Origin: CAZBRS01 sp964494475
GTDB lineage: Bacteria; Myxococcota_A; UBA9042; CAZBRS01
Reading direction: 5' to 3'
Assembly: GCA_964494475.1 (NCBI GenBank)
Contig: CAZBRS010000068.1
Coordinates: 1-24,447 of the forward strand
DNA: 24,447 bases
Program-made: the position numbers and the translations under genes
Notes under the pieces: generated by a model
Databases searched by the model: none
What the model saw: only the letters and a program-made list of their open reading frames with translations
What the model was told of the DNA's origin: nothing
In this document: piece by piece, positions 16,080 through 24,447 of the stretch
Layout: each line of letters starts with the position of its first letter
Position numbering within the stretch: position 1 is the stretch's first letter

Positions 16080-18167
16080 TCAAGTCTCTACCCTTTGTAC
16101 GAACTCGGGGAGGAGCTCGGCCAGCAGGTGATCGATGGCGGTGAGCTCGGCCTGCAGGAAGTAGCCGGTCTCGGTCTCGCGCAGGCGCAGGCCGTGGCGG
16201 GCCTCGAGCTTCTGTACGATCGGCTCGTAGAGCGCGTCGGCCACATCGGCCGTGCGCAGGTCGTCGAGCGGGGGGTTGAGCGTCAGGTAGGCGTGCTCCG
16301 GCGTCTTGATGAGCACCGTGCCCCGATCGCCGTAGGCATCGGAGGCGCCCCCGTCGACGATGAACGCGGCGAACTCCTCGGAGAGGATGCCCTCGCCGAG
16401 ATCCTTGATGGGCGTGTGCCCGATGCAGAGCGTGGCGGCGTGGAACTCGGCGAGCAGCCGCTGGATGAAGGTCTGATCGCGGATGCTGCGGTAGAAGGGA
16501 TTCTTCTCTTCCTTCCAGGTGGTCAGGGGAGACGAGGCGGCGGGCTCCTTGTTCAGGATGGCGCGCTCGAGGGTGGCCATCTTGCTCTTGCAGAAGAGCG
16601 GCGACAGGGGACCGCACCACAGGAAGAAGAACAGGTGCCGCTCGGGTGCCGTGAGGGCCTCGCCGGCCAGGCTCTTTTCGCCCACCCGCTTGATCTCGCG
16701 TTGCAGGAAGTCGAAGAGCGCCTTGCCCTGCAGCCCGCCGACCTCGGCCAGATCGCCGGCGGAGGTGGCCGGGAACGCCGCGTGGAAGTAGAGCGTGCCG
16801 TCGACCACGCGGTACATCTCGCCCTTCCAGGAGAGCCAGCGGAGGTCGGCCTGGAAGCGGGGCAGCGTGCGGAACTGCGTGACCAGGTCGTCGAGCACGG
16901 ACTGCTCTTCGGGGGTCAGGCGCTCGGGGTCGGCAGGGTCGACCGTGGGGAAGAACGCGTCCGTGTAGAGGGGGTGCGCCGCGAGGAAGTCGGCCTCGCC
17001 GTCGGCCGGCACGCCCGTGGGCACGAGCCGCAGCAGGCGCTCGTAGTGCTCGGCCAGCGCCCCGAACTCGGCCTGGAAGCGGCCGGGCTCCCGTGCGGCG
17101 GCGCGGGTCTCGGAGGCCGAGAGCTTGGCCTCGAGCACCAGCAGGGCCTTGGTCATGCGCACCACGTCGTCTTCGCTCCACTGCTCGTCGTGCCCACGCT
17201 TGGCGTAGGCGCCCCGCGGCGGGGACGGGTAGGTGGCCCGGGCGAAGGCGCGCAGGCGCTCGAGATCGAAGCCGTAGCGCCGGCAGAACGCCATGTTCGA
17301 GTAGCGCAGGCTGATGCGCAGCGCCGTGGCCACCAGGGCCGGGTTCCCGAGGGAGGCACCCAGCCACAGCAGGTCGTGGTTGCCCCAGATGTAGTGCAGG
17401 AAGGGCGAGAAGGCGCCGCGGTCGAAGTAGGTGCGGTAGAGCATGAGCAGGCGATCGGCGTCGGGGCCGCGGTCGAGGGTGTCGCCCAGGTTCACGTGCT
17501 TGTCGACGAAGCACAGGTCGATCAGGCGCGCCAGCAGGTCGGCGACCAGCAGGTAGATGTCGTCGGAGGCGACGATGGCGCGGATCAGCGCGCGTCGGAT
17601 GGGTTCCAGTTGCGGGGCGTCGACGTACAGCGTGAGCAGGTTCTCGTGGAAGTCGCGCGGCGCTGCCTTGAACACGCGGTGCTCATCGTCGCGCGTGACC
17701 TCGCGCAGCATGAGCAGCAGGTCGTCGAGCACGCGCGAGCGGCGCAGGCCCCGGGCTTCGAGCTCCTGGAGCGTTTCGCGGAAGTGCGCGGGCACGGGTC
17801 GCTCGAAGAGCTTGCCGGGCTCCCAGGCGTCCGGGTCGCCGGCCACCACGGCCTGTTCGACCAGCCCCATGCGCGCGCGGCTCTGCAGGAGGATCAGGCG
17901 CGCGTAGAGCGCGTTCACGTCGTCGGCGTACCAGCGGCCCAGCATCTCGCGCACCAGCAGGCGAACGGTGCCCAGGCCCTGCTTCAGCCAGAACAGGAAC
18001 TTCTCGTACGAGCCGTGCAGGTCGGAGTAGACGACCAGCGTGCGCGGCGAGCGCTCGAGCTGCTTGTGGATCAGCAGCTTGCGGTTCAGGAGCCACGAGA
18101 TGCTGCGGTCGGCGTGCTTGGTGGTGTAGAAGGTCACGTGGTCGGCGATCTGCCGGGGATCGTGCAT
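16080..18167 (-). CDS. fbp: class III fructose-1,6-bisphosphatase
   Basis: A 695-residue protein of the Bacillus-type (class III, FBPase_2) fructose-1,6-bisphosphatase family, which makes fructose-6-phosphate in gluconeogenesis. It has the two-metal phosphoesterase motifs in order: YSDLHGSYEKF (47-57; Asp49 and His51), NLGDTLDRGPD (226-236; Asp229, Asp232, Arg233), WGNHDLLW (261-268; Asn263, His264), a later FHAAFPAT and, near the C-terminus, CIGHTPIKD. The length is slightly above the 640-670 typical of the family. A plain AGGGG lies about eight bases before the ATG. It is transcribed divergently from the GT-C-like gene across 67 bases and leads into the FHA gene. In context it would supply hexose phosphate for both glycogen (the GH57 enzyme) and inositol synthesis. 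Confidence 0.92.
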   Translation of the reverse strand: MHDPRQIADHVTFYTTKHADRSISWLLNRKLLIHKQLERSPRTLVVYSDLHGSYEKFLFWLKQGLGTVRLLVREMLGRWYADDVNALYARLILLQSRARMGLVEQAVVAGDPDAWEPGKLFERPVPAHFRETLQELEARGLRRSRVLDDLLLMLREVTRDDEHRVFKAAPRDFHENLLTLYVDAPQLEPIRRALIRAIVASDDIYLLVADLLARLIDLCFVDKHVNLGDTLDRGPDADRLLMLYRTYFDRGAFSPFLHYIWGNHDLLWLGASLGNPALVATALRISLRYSNMAFCRRYGFDLERLRAFARATYPSPPRGAYAKRGHDEQWSEDDVVRMTKALLVLEAKLSASETRAAAREPGRFQAEFGALAEHYERLLRLVPTGVPADGEADFLAAHPLYTDAFFPTVDPADPERLTPEEQSVLDDLVTQFRTLPRFQADLRWLSWKGEMYRVVDGTLYFHAAFPATSAGDLAEVGGLQGKALFDFLQREIKRVGEKSLAGEALTAPERHLFFFLWCGPLSPLFCKSKMATLERAILNKEPAASSPLTTWKEEKNPFYRSIRDQTFIQRLLAEFHAATLCIGHTPIKDLGEGILSEEFAAFIVDGGASDAYGDRGTVLIKTPEHAYLTLNPPLDDLRTADVADALYEPIVQKLEARHGLRLRETETGYFLQAELTAIDHLLAELLPEFVQRVET

Positions 18168-18234
18168 GGTGGGGCCCCTGTCGCGTGCGCCAAATACGAT
18201 ACCGCACGTCCTGCGCTTCGGCTACCCTCGGGAC

Positions 18235-19758
18235 ATGCGATCCGGCGCTCCACCCCTCCTCGCGCGCTCCGACGTCCTGGCCCTGGCGGGATTGACCGCG
18301 CTGGCCTTCGCGCTGCGTTGGTGGGTGGCGCCCCACGCTCCGATTCACGAGAACCTGCACGGCTATTCGGTGCTGTCGGGGACGCTCGTGCACTGGGAGG
18401 GCGTGCGCTCCGTGTACCTGGACCTGGTGCGTTGGCTGGGCCTGCGCTTCGAGGCGGTGTTCTTCGCGAACGCCGTGGTCTCGTCGCTGGCGCCTGCGGC
18501 CGCGGCCCTGGTGGCGCGCGAGTTGACCGCGAGCCGGACCGCGGGGCTGCTGACCGGCCTCGCGCTGGCCCTGCACCCCCTGGCCGTGCGCCTGGGGGGC
18601 AGCGAGAGCGAGCTGCCCTTCGCGGCCACGCTCTTCCTGGCGGGCACGTGGTCCGCGCAGGTCGCGGCGCGGCGTGGGGGCGTGCTCGGCTGGCTGGTGG
18701 CGGCGGCGCTGTTGTCGGCCGCTGCGTCGACCCACGTGCTCACGCCGGCGTTGGTGGTCGCGGCTGCGGCGCTGGTCGCGCCCGGACTGCGGGGGCGAGC
18801 CTGGGGGTGGGCTGCCCTGGCGTTCGTCGTGCCGAGCGGGGTCGCGGCCCTGCGCGTGGCGGCGTTGGCCGGGCAGGGCAGGGGCTTCTACCTGCTCTCG
18901 GGTGATTGGGCCTCGGGCCCGGTCCTGCGCGTCGTGATCGATCTGGCCGCGCTGGGGGGCCTCGCCGAGACGCGCTCCCCGCTGCTGTTCCAGGCGGCCG
19001 CGCTGCTCGGCCTCGCGTGGACGGTGCGGCAACGGCCGGCGGTGGGGGCGGCGCTGGTGGTCGCGCTGGGGGCGCTTCAGGTGCCGTATGCGCTGGTCGT
19101 CACCGACCCCGGGGGGCCCTCGGCCTTCCGGCACCTGTCGCTCGCCCTGACGGTGTGGTGCCTGCCCGCCGGGGTGGCGTTGGCGGCCCTGGCCGAGCGC
19201 GTGGCGCGGCACCTGCCGCCGCGGCTCGGGGGCGCCACGCCGTACGGAGCGGCCCTGGCCGCTTCGTTCGTCCTGGTGACGGGCTTCGGCTTCGTCACCG
19301 AGCAGAGCACCGCCGACCGCGCCTATCCCGTGCTCGACGCTTGCCTCGACGAACTGCCGGGGTGGGCGCGCGTGGTCCGGTTGCGCCATCCCACCGTCCA
19401 GCACGTCGCTTCGCTGCCCTGGGTCGGCGCGAAGCGGCCGCGCTGGCGCCCCGTGGACCCCGCGGACCTGGCCCGCGAGGCCGCCGCGTCGCGCGATCCG
19501 ATCGTGCTGCTCATCGACTCGCAGTGCTCCATGACCTACGCGCCGGGGCACGACAAGCCCCCCGAGGTGCGCGAGACCCCGTGGGGGCCGCTGGCCGAGC
19601 CCTGCGCCTCGGCGATGCTGGCGCTCCCGTGGCGCGACGTGCGCCGCGTCGACCTGCCGAACGGGCCCCACCACGGCCAGGCGTGGCTGCTGCCGGTGCG
19701 CGCCACGGCGCCCGTGGGCTGCCTCATGTGGCCACCGGACCGCGCCTCCCGAGATTGA
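18235..19758 (+). CDS. multi-pass membrane protein, GT-C glycosyltransferase-like
   Basis: A 507-residue integral membrane protein. The ATG at 18235 begins just before the first transmembrane helix (14-32); an upstream in-frame ATG at 18166 would overlap the divergent gene start and adds a non-conserved leader. About nine or ten hydrophobic segments run to residue 360 or so, followed by a soluble tail of about 140 residues. A short loop after helix 1 carries HENLHGYS (38-45), in the position where GT-C enzymes (PMT/ArnT-like) place their catalytic acidic residue. GT-C enzymes move sugars from polyprenyl-phosphate donors to acceptors on the outer face of the membrane. The match is topological and no strong family signature is visible, so the substrate is unknown. 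It ends immediately before the inositol synthase promoter, whose -35 box overlaps its stop codon. Confidence 0.7.
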   Translation: MRSGAPPLLARSDVLALAGLTALAFALRWWVAPHAPIHENLHGYSVLSGTLVHWEGVRSVYLDLVRWLGLRFEAVFFANAVVSSLAPAAAALVARELTASRTAGLLTGLALALHPLAVRLGGSESELPFAATLFLAGTWSAQVAARRGGVLGWLVAAALLSAAASTHVLTPALVVAAAALVAPGLRGRAWGWAALAFVVPSGVAALRVAALAGQGRGFYLLSGDWASGPVLRVVIDLAALGGLAETRSPLLFQAAALLGLAWTVRQRPAVGAALVVALGALQVPYALVVTDPGGPSAFRHLSLALTVWCLPAGVALAALAERVARHLPPRLGGATPYGAALAASFVLVTGFGFVTEQSTADRAYPVLDACLDELPGWARVVRLRHPTVQHVASLPWVGAKRPRWRPVDPADLAREAAASRDPIVLLIDSQCSMTYAPGHDKPPEVRETPWGPLAEPCASAMLALPWRDVRRVDLPNGPHHGQAWLLPVRATAPVGCLMWPPDRASRD

Positions 19759-19783
19759 CAACCGGTTCCGAAGGATCTAGGGT
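19755..19783 (+). promoter_or_regulatory. sigma-70-type promoter of the inositol operon
   Basis: A perfect TTGACA (19755-19760), sharing bases with the TGA of the preceding gene, is followed after exactly 17 bases by TAGGGT (19778-19783). Transcription would begin about 25 bases before the synthase start. The -10 box is TAG-type, as in the other promoter found in this window. Confidence 0.65.
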
Positions 19784-19813
19784 CGCGCCGCCTTTTGGAA
19801 TGAAACGGAGAGT

Positions 19814-21160
<1,347 letters not shown>

Positions 21161-21212
21161 CCGCGCTCGTCTCCTGTTCCGGAGATCCCTCGAACTCCCC
21201 CGGGGAGGAAGC

Positions 21213-21962
21213 ATGACCACCGTACGCGACGCCGTCATCCTGGCCGCCGGCATGGGCAGCCGCATGAACGTGGGCGGAACCCCGACCCGCATCTTCAAGC
21301 CCTTCATCCACGTGGGCGAGCGCACCATCGTCGAGCGCAACCTCTGCCTCCTGCGCGGCGCCGGGGTCGAGCGCGTGGTGGTCGTCCTGGGGTACGAGGC
21401 CGAGCACGTGCGCGGGCTCTTCGAGGCCCTGCCGCCCTGGGGCGGACGCTTCGAGTTCGTGGTGAACCCGCTGTGGCAGAAGTCGAACGGCCTGTCGCTC
21501 CTGGCCACCAAGGGCGTCACGCGCGGCGACTTCGTGCTGATCATGGGCGACCACCTGTTCGACGCCGACCTGCTGGGCGGCCTGCTCGCCGCCGACCACG
21601 GCGACTTCGGGGTGGTGCTCGGGGTCGACCGCAAGATCGCCGAGGTGTTCGACCTCGACGACGCCACCAAGGTGGTGACCGACCCCGCCGATCCGCGCCG
21701 TATCGTGACCATCGGCAAGGAGCTCACGACCTACGACGCGGTCGACGTGGGCGTGTTCCTGTGCTCGCAGGATGCCTACGCGGCCCTCGAGGCGGCCCGG
21801 GCCGCCAGCCCCAAGGACGACTGCTCGCTCTCCGAGGGCTGGCGCGTGCTCGCGCAGGACGGTCGATTCCGCGCCCACGACGTGGGCACCGCGCGCTGGC
21901 AGGACGTGGACACCCCCGAGATGATGGGCAACGCGCTGGCGTGGTTCGGGGGCGAGGGATGA
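21213..21962 (+). CDS. inositol-phosphate cytidylyltransferase-like nucleotidyltransferase
   Basis: A 249-residue sugar-phosphate nucleotidyltransferase. It has the nucleotide-binding signature LAAGMGSRM (10-18), Lys29 in FKPF, NPLWQKSNGLSLL (85-97) and MGDHLFD (111-117). The 'NG.SLL' and '(M/S)(G/S)DH.(F/Y)' motifs are those of the CTP:inositol-1-phosphate cytidylyltransferase branch, and the position directly after inositol-phosphate synthase supports CDP-inositol formation. Unlike the bifunctional thermophile enzymes, there is no fused CDP-alcohol phosphotransferase domain; the protein ends after the catalytic domain with a cofactor-pocket WQDVDTPEM motif. A partner transferase must be encoded elsewhere if this route is right. 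The SD GGAGGA lies four bases before the ATG. The TGA overlaps the start of the next gene (ATGA). A general hexose-1-phosphate nucleotidyltransferase is the alternative. Confidence 0.8.
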   Translation: MTTVRDAVILAAGMGSRMNVGGTPTRIFKPFIHVGERTIVERNLCLLRGAGVERVVVVLGYEAEHVRGLFEALPPWGGRFEFVVNPLWQKSNGLSLLATKGVTRGDFVLIMGDHLFDADLLGGLLAADHGDFGVVLGVDRKIAEVFDLDDATKVVTDPADPRRIVTIGKELTTYDAVDVGVFLCSQDAYAALEAARAASPKDDCSLSEGWRVLAQDGRFRAHDVGTARWQDVDTPEMMGNALAWFGGEG

Positions 21963-22849
21963 CGCCGAGCCTGCACGAACGCGTGGCGGCGGGCGAAGTA
22001 CGCGCCTGCGCGCGGCTCCTGCGCTGGATCGACGACGAGGCCCCCGGGGCCCTCGACGAGCTGAAGGCGCTGTACCCGAGGACGCACGGGGCCTACGTGC
22101 TCGGCATCACGGGCAACCCGGGCTCGGGCAAGAGCACGCTCACGAACGCGCTGATCCGAGAGCTGCTGAAGACCCACGCCAAGGTGGGGGTGCTGGCGGT
22201 CGACCCCTCGAGCCCCTTCACGGGCGGCGCCATCCTCGGTGACCGCATCCGCATGCAGGAGCACGCGGGCAACCCGAACGTGTTCATCCGCTCGCTGGCC
22301 ACGCGGGGCAACCTGGGCGGCCTCAGCCGCGCCACGTACGACTCGATCTTCGTGCTCGACGCCTGGGGCGCCGACGTGGTCGTGATCGAGACGGTGGGCG
22401 TGGGGCAGGACGAGATCGAGATCGTGAACTGCGCCGACACCTCGCTGGTGGTGCTGGTCCCCGGCCTCGGCGACGAGGTGCAGGCCATCAAGGCGGGCAT
22501 CCTCGAGATCGCCGACGTGTTCGTGGTCAACAAGGCCGATCGCGAGGGCGCCGACAAGGTGGTGCAGAACCTGCGGGCCGTGCAGGAGCTCGTGCGCGGC
22601 AGCATCACCCGCGTGCCCGAGATCGTGAAGACCGCGGCCACGCGGAACGAGGGCCTGCCCGAGCTCATGGCCGCCATCGGCGCGCACCGCGCGTGGCTGG
22701 CCGAGAGCGGCGAGGGGCTGCTTCGGCGCAAGCGCTTCCTCGAGCAGACGGTGCTGCGCCACGTGCACCAGCGCCTGCTGGCCGAGGTCGAGGCCCGGCT
22801 GGCGGGCGACGGCCACTTCGCGAGCGCCGTCGACGACCTGCTCGCGCGC
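21959..22849 (+). CDS. meaB: MeaB/ArgK family P-loop GTPase (cut by gap)
   Basis: Translation from the ATG at 21959 gives 297 codons open to the gap at 22850, so the C-terminus is missing. It is a G3E-class GTPase: Walker A GITGNPGSGKST (49-60), VLAVDPSSPFTGGAILGDR, the switch-like IRSLATRGNLGGLS, ETVGVGQDE and the base-recognition motif NKADREGAD. Family members (MeaB, human MMAA) guard B12-dependent methylmalonyl-CoA mutase, using GTP hydrolysis to gate cofactor loading and protect the radical enzyme. Typical length is about 320-330, so perhaps 20-35 residues lie in the gap. Its start overlaps the stop of the nucleotidyltransferase by four bases (ATGA), implying translational coupling. No mutase subunit is in the window, so its partner is unseen. 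Confidence 0.92.
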
Positions 22850-22949
22850 NNNNNNNNNNNNNNNNNNNNNNNNNNNNNNNNNNNNNNNNNNNNNNNNNNN
22901 NNNNNNNNNNNNNNNNNNNNNNNNNNNNNNNNNNNNNNNNNNNNNNNNN
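22850..22949. other. 100-N assembly gap after meaB
   Basis: A second placeholder of exactly 100 N. It hides the end of the MeaB gene and the very start of the membrane glycosyltransferase. The size is nominal. Confidence 0.95.
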
Positions 22950-24447
22950 TGGCGCGACGTCGCGCGCTGCTGGTCGCGCTGGCGGGACTGACCGTGGCGC
23001 TGGCGGTGCCGGACGTGCCGGGGCTGGCCGCGCTGGCCGCGATCGTGCTCGCGCTGGCCGTGCTCGCGAGGGGCCTCCGGGAGTCCCTGGCGCCCTGGGC
23101 CGTTCCCGTGGGCCTGGCCGCGCTGCTCGTGCACCTGGCGCTGCTGACGGGCGTTCACTCCGAGCTGTCTCCCACGCCCTTCGGCCTGGCCTACGACGCC
23201 TTCTGGGGGCTGCCGCTCACCGCCTTCGCGCCCCTGCTCCTCGGCCTGGCCGTGCGGCACCACGAGGCGGGCGAGGGGCGGGGCTGGCTGGTGATGGCGT
23301 TCGTGGGCGTGGCGCTGTTCGCGCTATGGCCGTTCTATCGTCTGACGCAGCCCAGCCTGCCGCTGGTCGAATTCCTGGTGGGGCTCTTGTCGGAGCAGGC
23401 GCTGGCGGGGGTGTTCGCGCTGGCCTTCTTCGGGTTGGCCACCGCGCTGTTCGTGGGCGGCGTCACGCGGCGCCGGGGCGTGTTGCTGGGCGCGGGCGTG
23501 CCCTTCGCGCTGCTCCTTCCCCTGTGGCTCGCCGTGCAGGCCGCGCTGCAGGGCCAGACGCTGCTGCTCGGAGCCGCCGTCGCCACCTTGCTGGGCAACG
23601 CCCTGGCGATCGATGCCTCCGTCACGTCCTGGCGGCGGAAGCCGGAGTCGCTGACCCCCACCACGCTGGCCGACCATTGGCTGGTGCGCTGGGTGCTGCC
23701 CGCCGCCGTGCTCTTCCTGTTCTTCGTGCTGAAGACCCACGCCTTTTTGCCGAGCACCACCGACGAGAACATCTACTTCTACATGGCCGCGCGCCTGGCC
23801 GAGGGCAAGCTGCCCTACCGCGATTTCTTCTTCGCGCACCCGCCCCTGCACATCGCCATCCCCGCGCTCGTGTTCAAGCTGACCGGGGGCTTTCACCTGC
23901 TCGTGGCCAAGGCCCTGCCCGCCCTGGCCGCCCTGGTCACGGGTTGGCTCGTGCACCTGACCGGTCGACGCCTGGGCGGCACGTTCACGGGCCTCGCGGC
24001 CATGGTGCTCTTCCTGTTCGCCACCGAGCTCCTGAAGGCCTCGAGCAACCTGACGGGCGTGACCGAGACCACGCTCTTCCTGGTCGCCGGCGTCTCGGCC
24101 CTGGTGTTCCGGCGCCCGCTGCTGGCCGGCGTGCTGCTGGCGCTGGCCGCCCACACGGGCTTCTACATGATCGCCGTGCCCGTGGCGCTGCTCGCCCTCC
24201 TGGCCCTCGGCGATCGTCGCTGGCTCTGGCGCTTCGGGGCCGGCTTCGTGGGCGTGTACGGCGCCCTGTTCGCGCTGTGCCTGGCCGTTGGCGGCGAGAA
24301 CTACCTGCAGGGCGCCTTCTACTACCACTGGGGCAAGCCGGCCAAGGGCGACATGCTGCCCTACCTCGACGGCCTGAACCCGCTGCAGCCGCTGAACGCG
24401 CTGTTCACGAACCTGGGCCTCTTCTTCGACGCCACCATGTGGCGCCG
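22949..24447 (+). CDS. GT-C membrane glycosyltransferase (PMT/ArnT-like), 3' partial
   Basis: The frame is open from the gap to the window end, about 499 codons. The first base of the start codon is probably the last N (N-TG then ARRRALLV). It is an integral membrane protein in two parts. An N-terminal block of about 235 residues has roughly six or seven hydrophobic helices. A GT-C module follows: one helix, then STTDENIYFYMAARLAEGKL with the acidic pair Asp272-Glu273, then LPYRDFFFAHPPLHI and more helices. The DE pair in the first large loop and the YRDFF..HPPL motif are hallmarks of PMT_2/ArnT-type enzymes, which use polyprenyl-phosphate sugars on the outer face. The acceptor is unknown. 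It is the next gene after meaB on the same strand, but operon membership cannot be shown through the gap. Confidence 0.85.

Noticed and set aside
18168..18234. Divergent promoter region between the bisphosphatase and GT-C-like genes
   Set aside because: It must hold promoters, and TACGAT/TATCGT look like -10 boxes, but no matching -35 was found on either strand, so no site is called.
16095..18905. Plus-strand frame of 936 codons
   Set aside because: Antisense to the fructose-bisphosphatase, whose catalytic motifs are intact; it then overlaps the GT-C-like gene out of frame.

Overview
The window is a high-GC bacterial contig, probably from a metagenome scaffold because it carries two 100-N gaps. 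It looks like Myxococcota or another former deltaproteobacterial lineage. The evidence is lipoproteins rich in Cys, DUF1566, thrombospondin-3 and MopE-type repeats; a DUF4912/GH57 pair; FHA proteins; and promoters with TTGACA plus a TAG-type -10 box. No rRNA, tRNA, CRISPR array or intact insertion sequence was seen.

Left part (about 1-11,256, all minus strand): a surface-protein region. Three lipoprotein genes lie head to tail, read from 11,256 down to 1,702. The outer two are paralogues, each with a lipobox, Cys-rich segment, two DUF1566-like domains, a thrombospondin-3 segment and two C-terminal domains resembling the globular head of deltaproteobacterial type IV pilins, but without the pilin N-terminal helix. 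The middle one has Ig-like domains, beta-propeller-like stretches and MopE-type calcium/metal-binding motifs. Below them lie a broken HigA antitoxin remnant and a small secreted Cys-containing protein of unknown role.

Middle part (11,310-18,167, minus strand): carbon storage and signalling. The order of transcription is class III fructose-1,6-bisphosphatase, a membrane protein with two FHA domains, then (from its own promoter) a DUF4912 protein and a GH57 alpha-glucan branching enzyme.

Right part (18,235-24,447, plus strand): a GT-C-like membrane protein, then, from a good promoter, myo-inositol-3-phosphate synthase, an inositol-phosphate cytidylyltransferase-like nucleotidyltransferase, a MeaB/ArgK GTPase translationally coupled to it, and after a gap a second GT-C membrane glycosyltransferase that leaves the window. 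Glucose-6-phosphate (fed by the bisphosphatase) to inositol phosphate to CDP-inositol is a plausible route to an inositol phospholipid that the two membrane enzymes might glycosylate; that last step is inference.

The most unusual content is the pilin-head lipoprotein pair and the inositol/MeaB operon.
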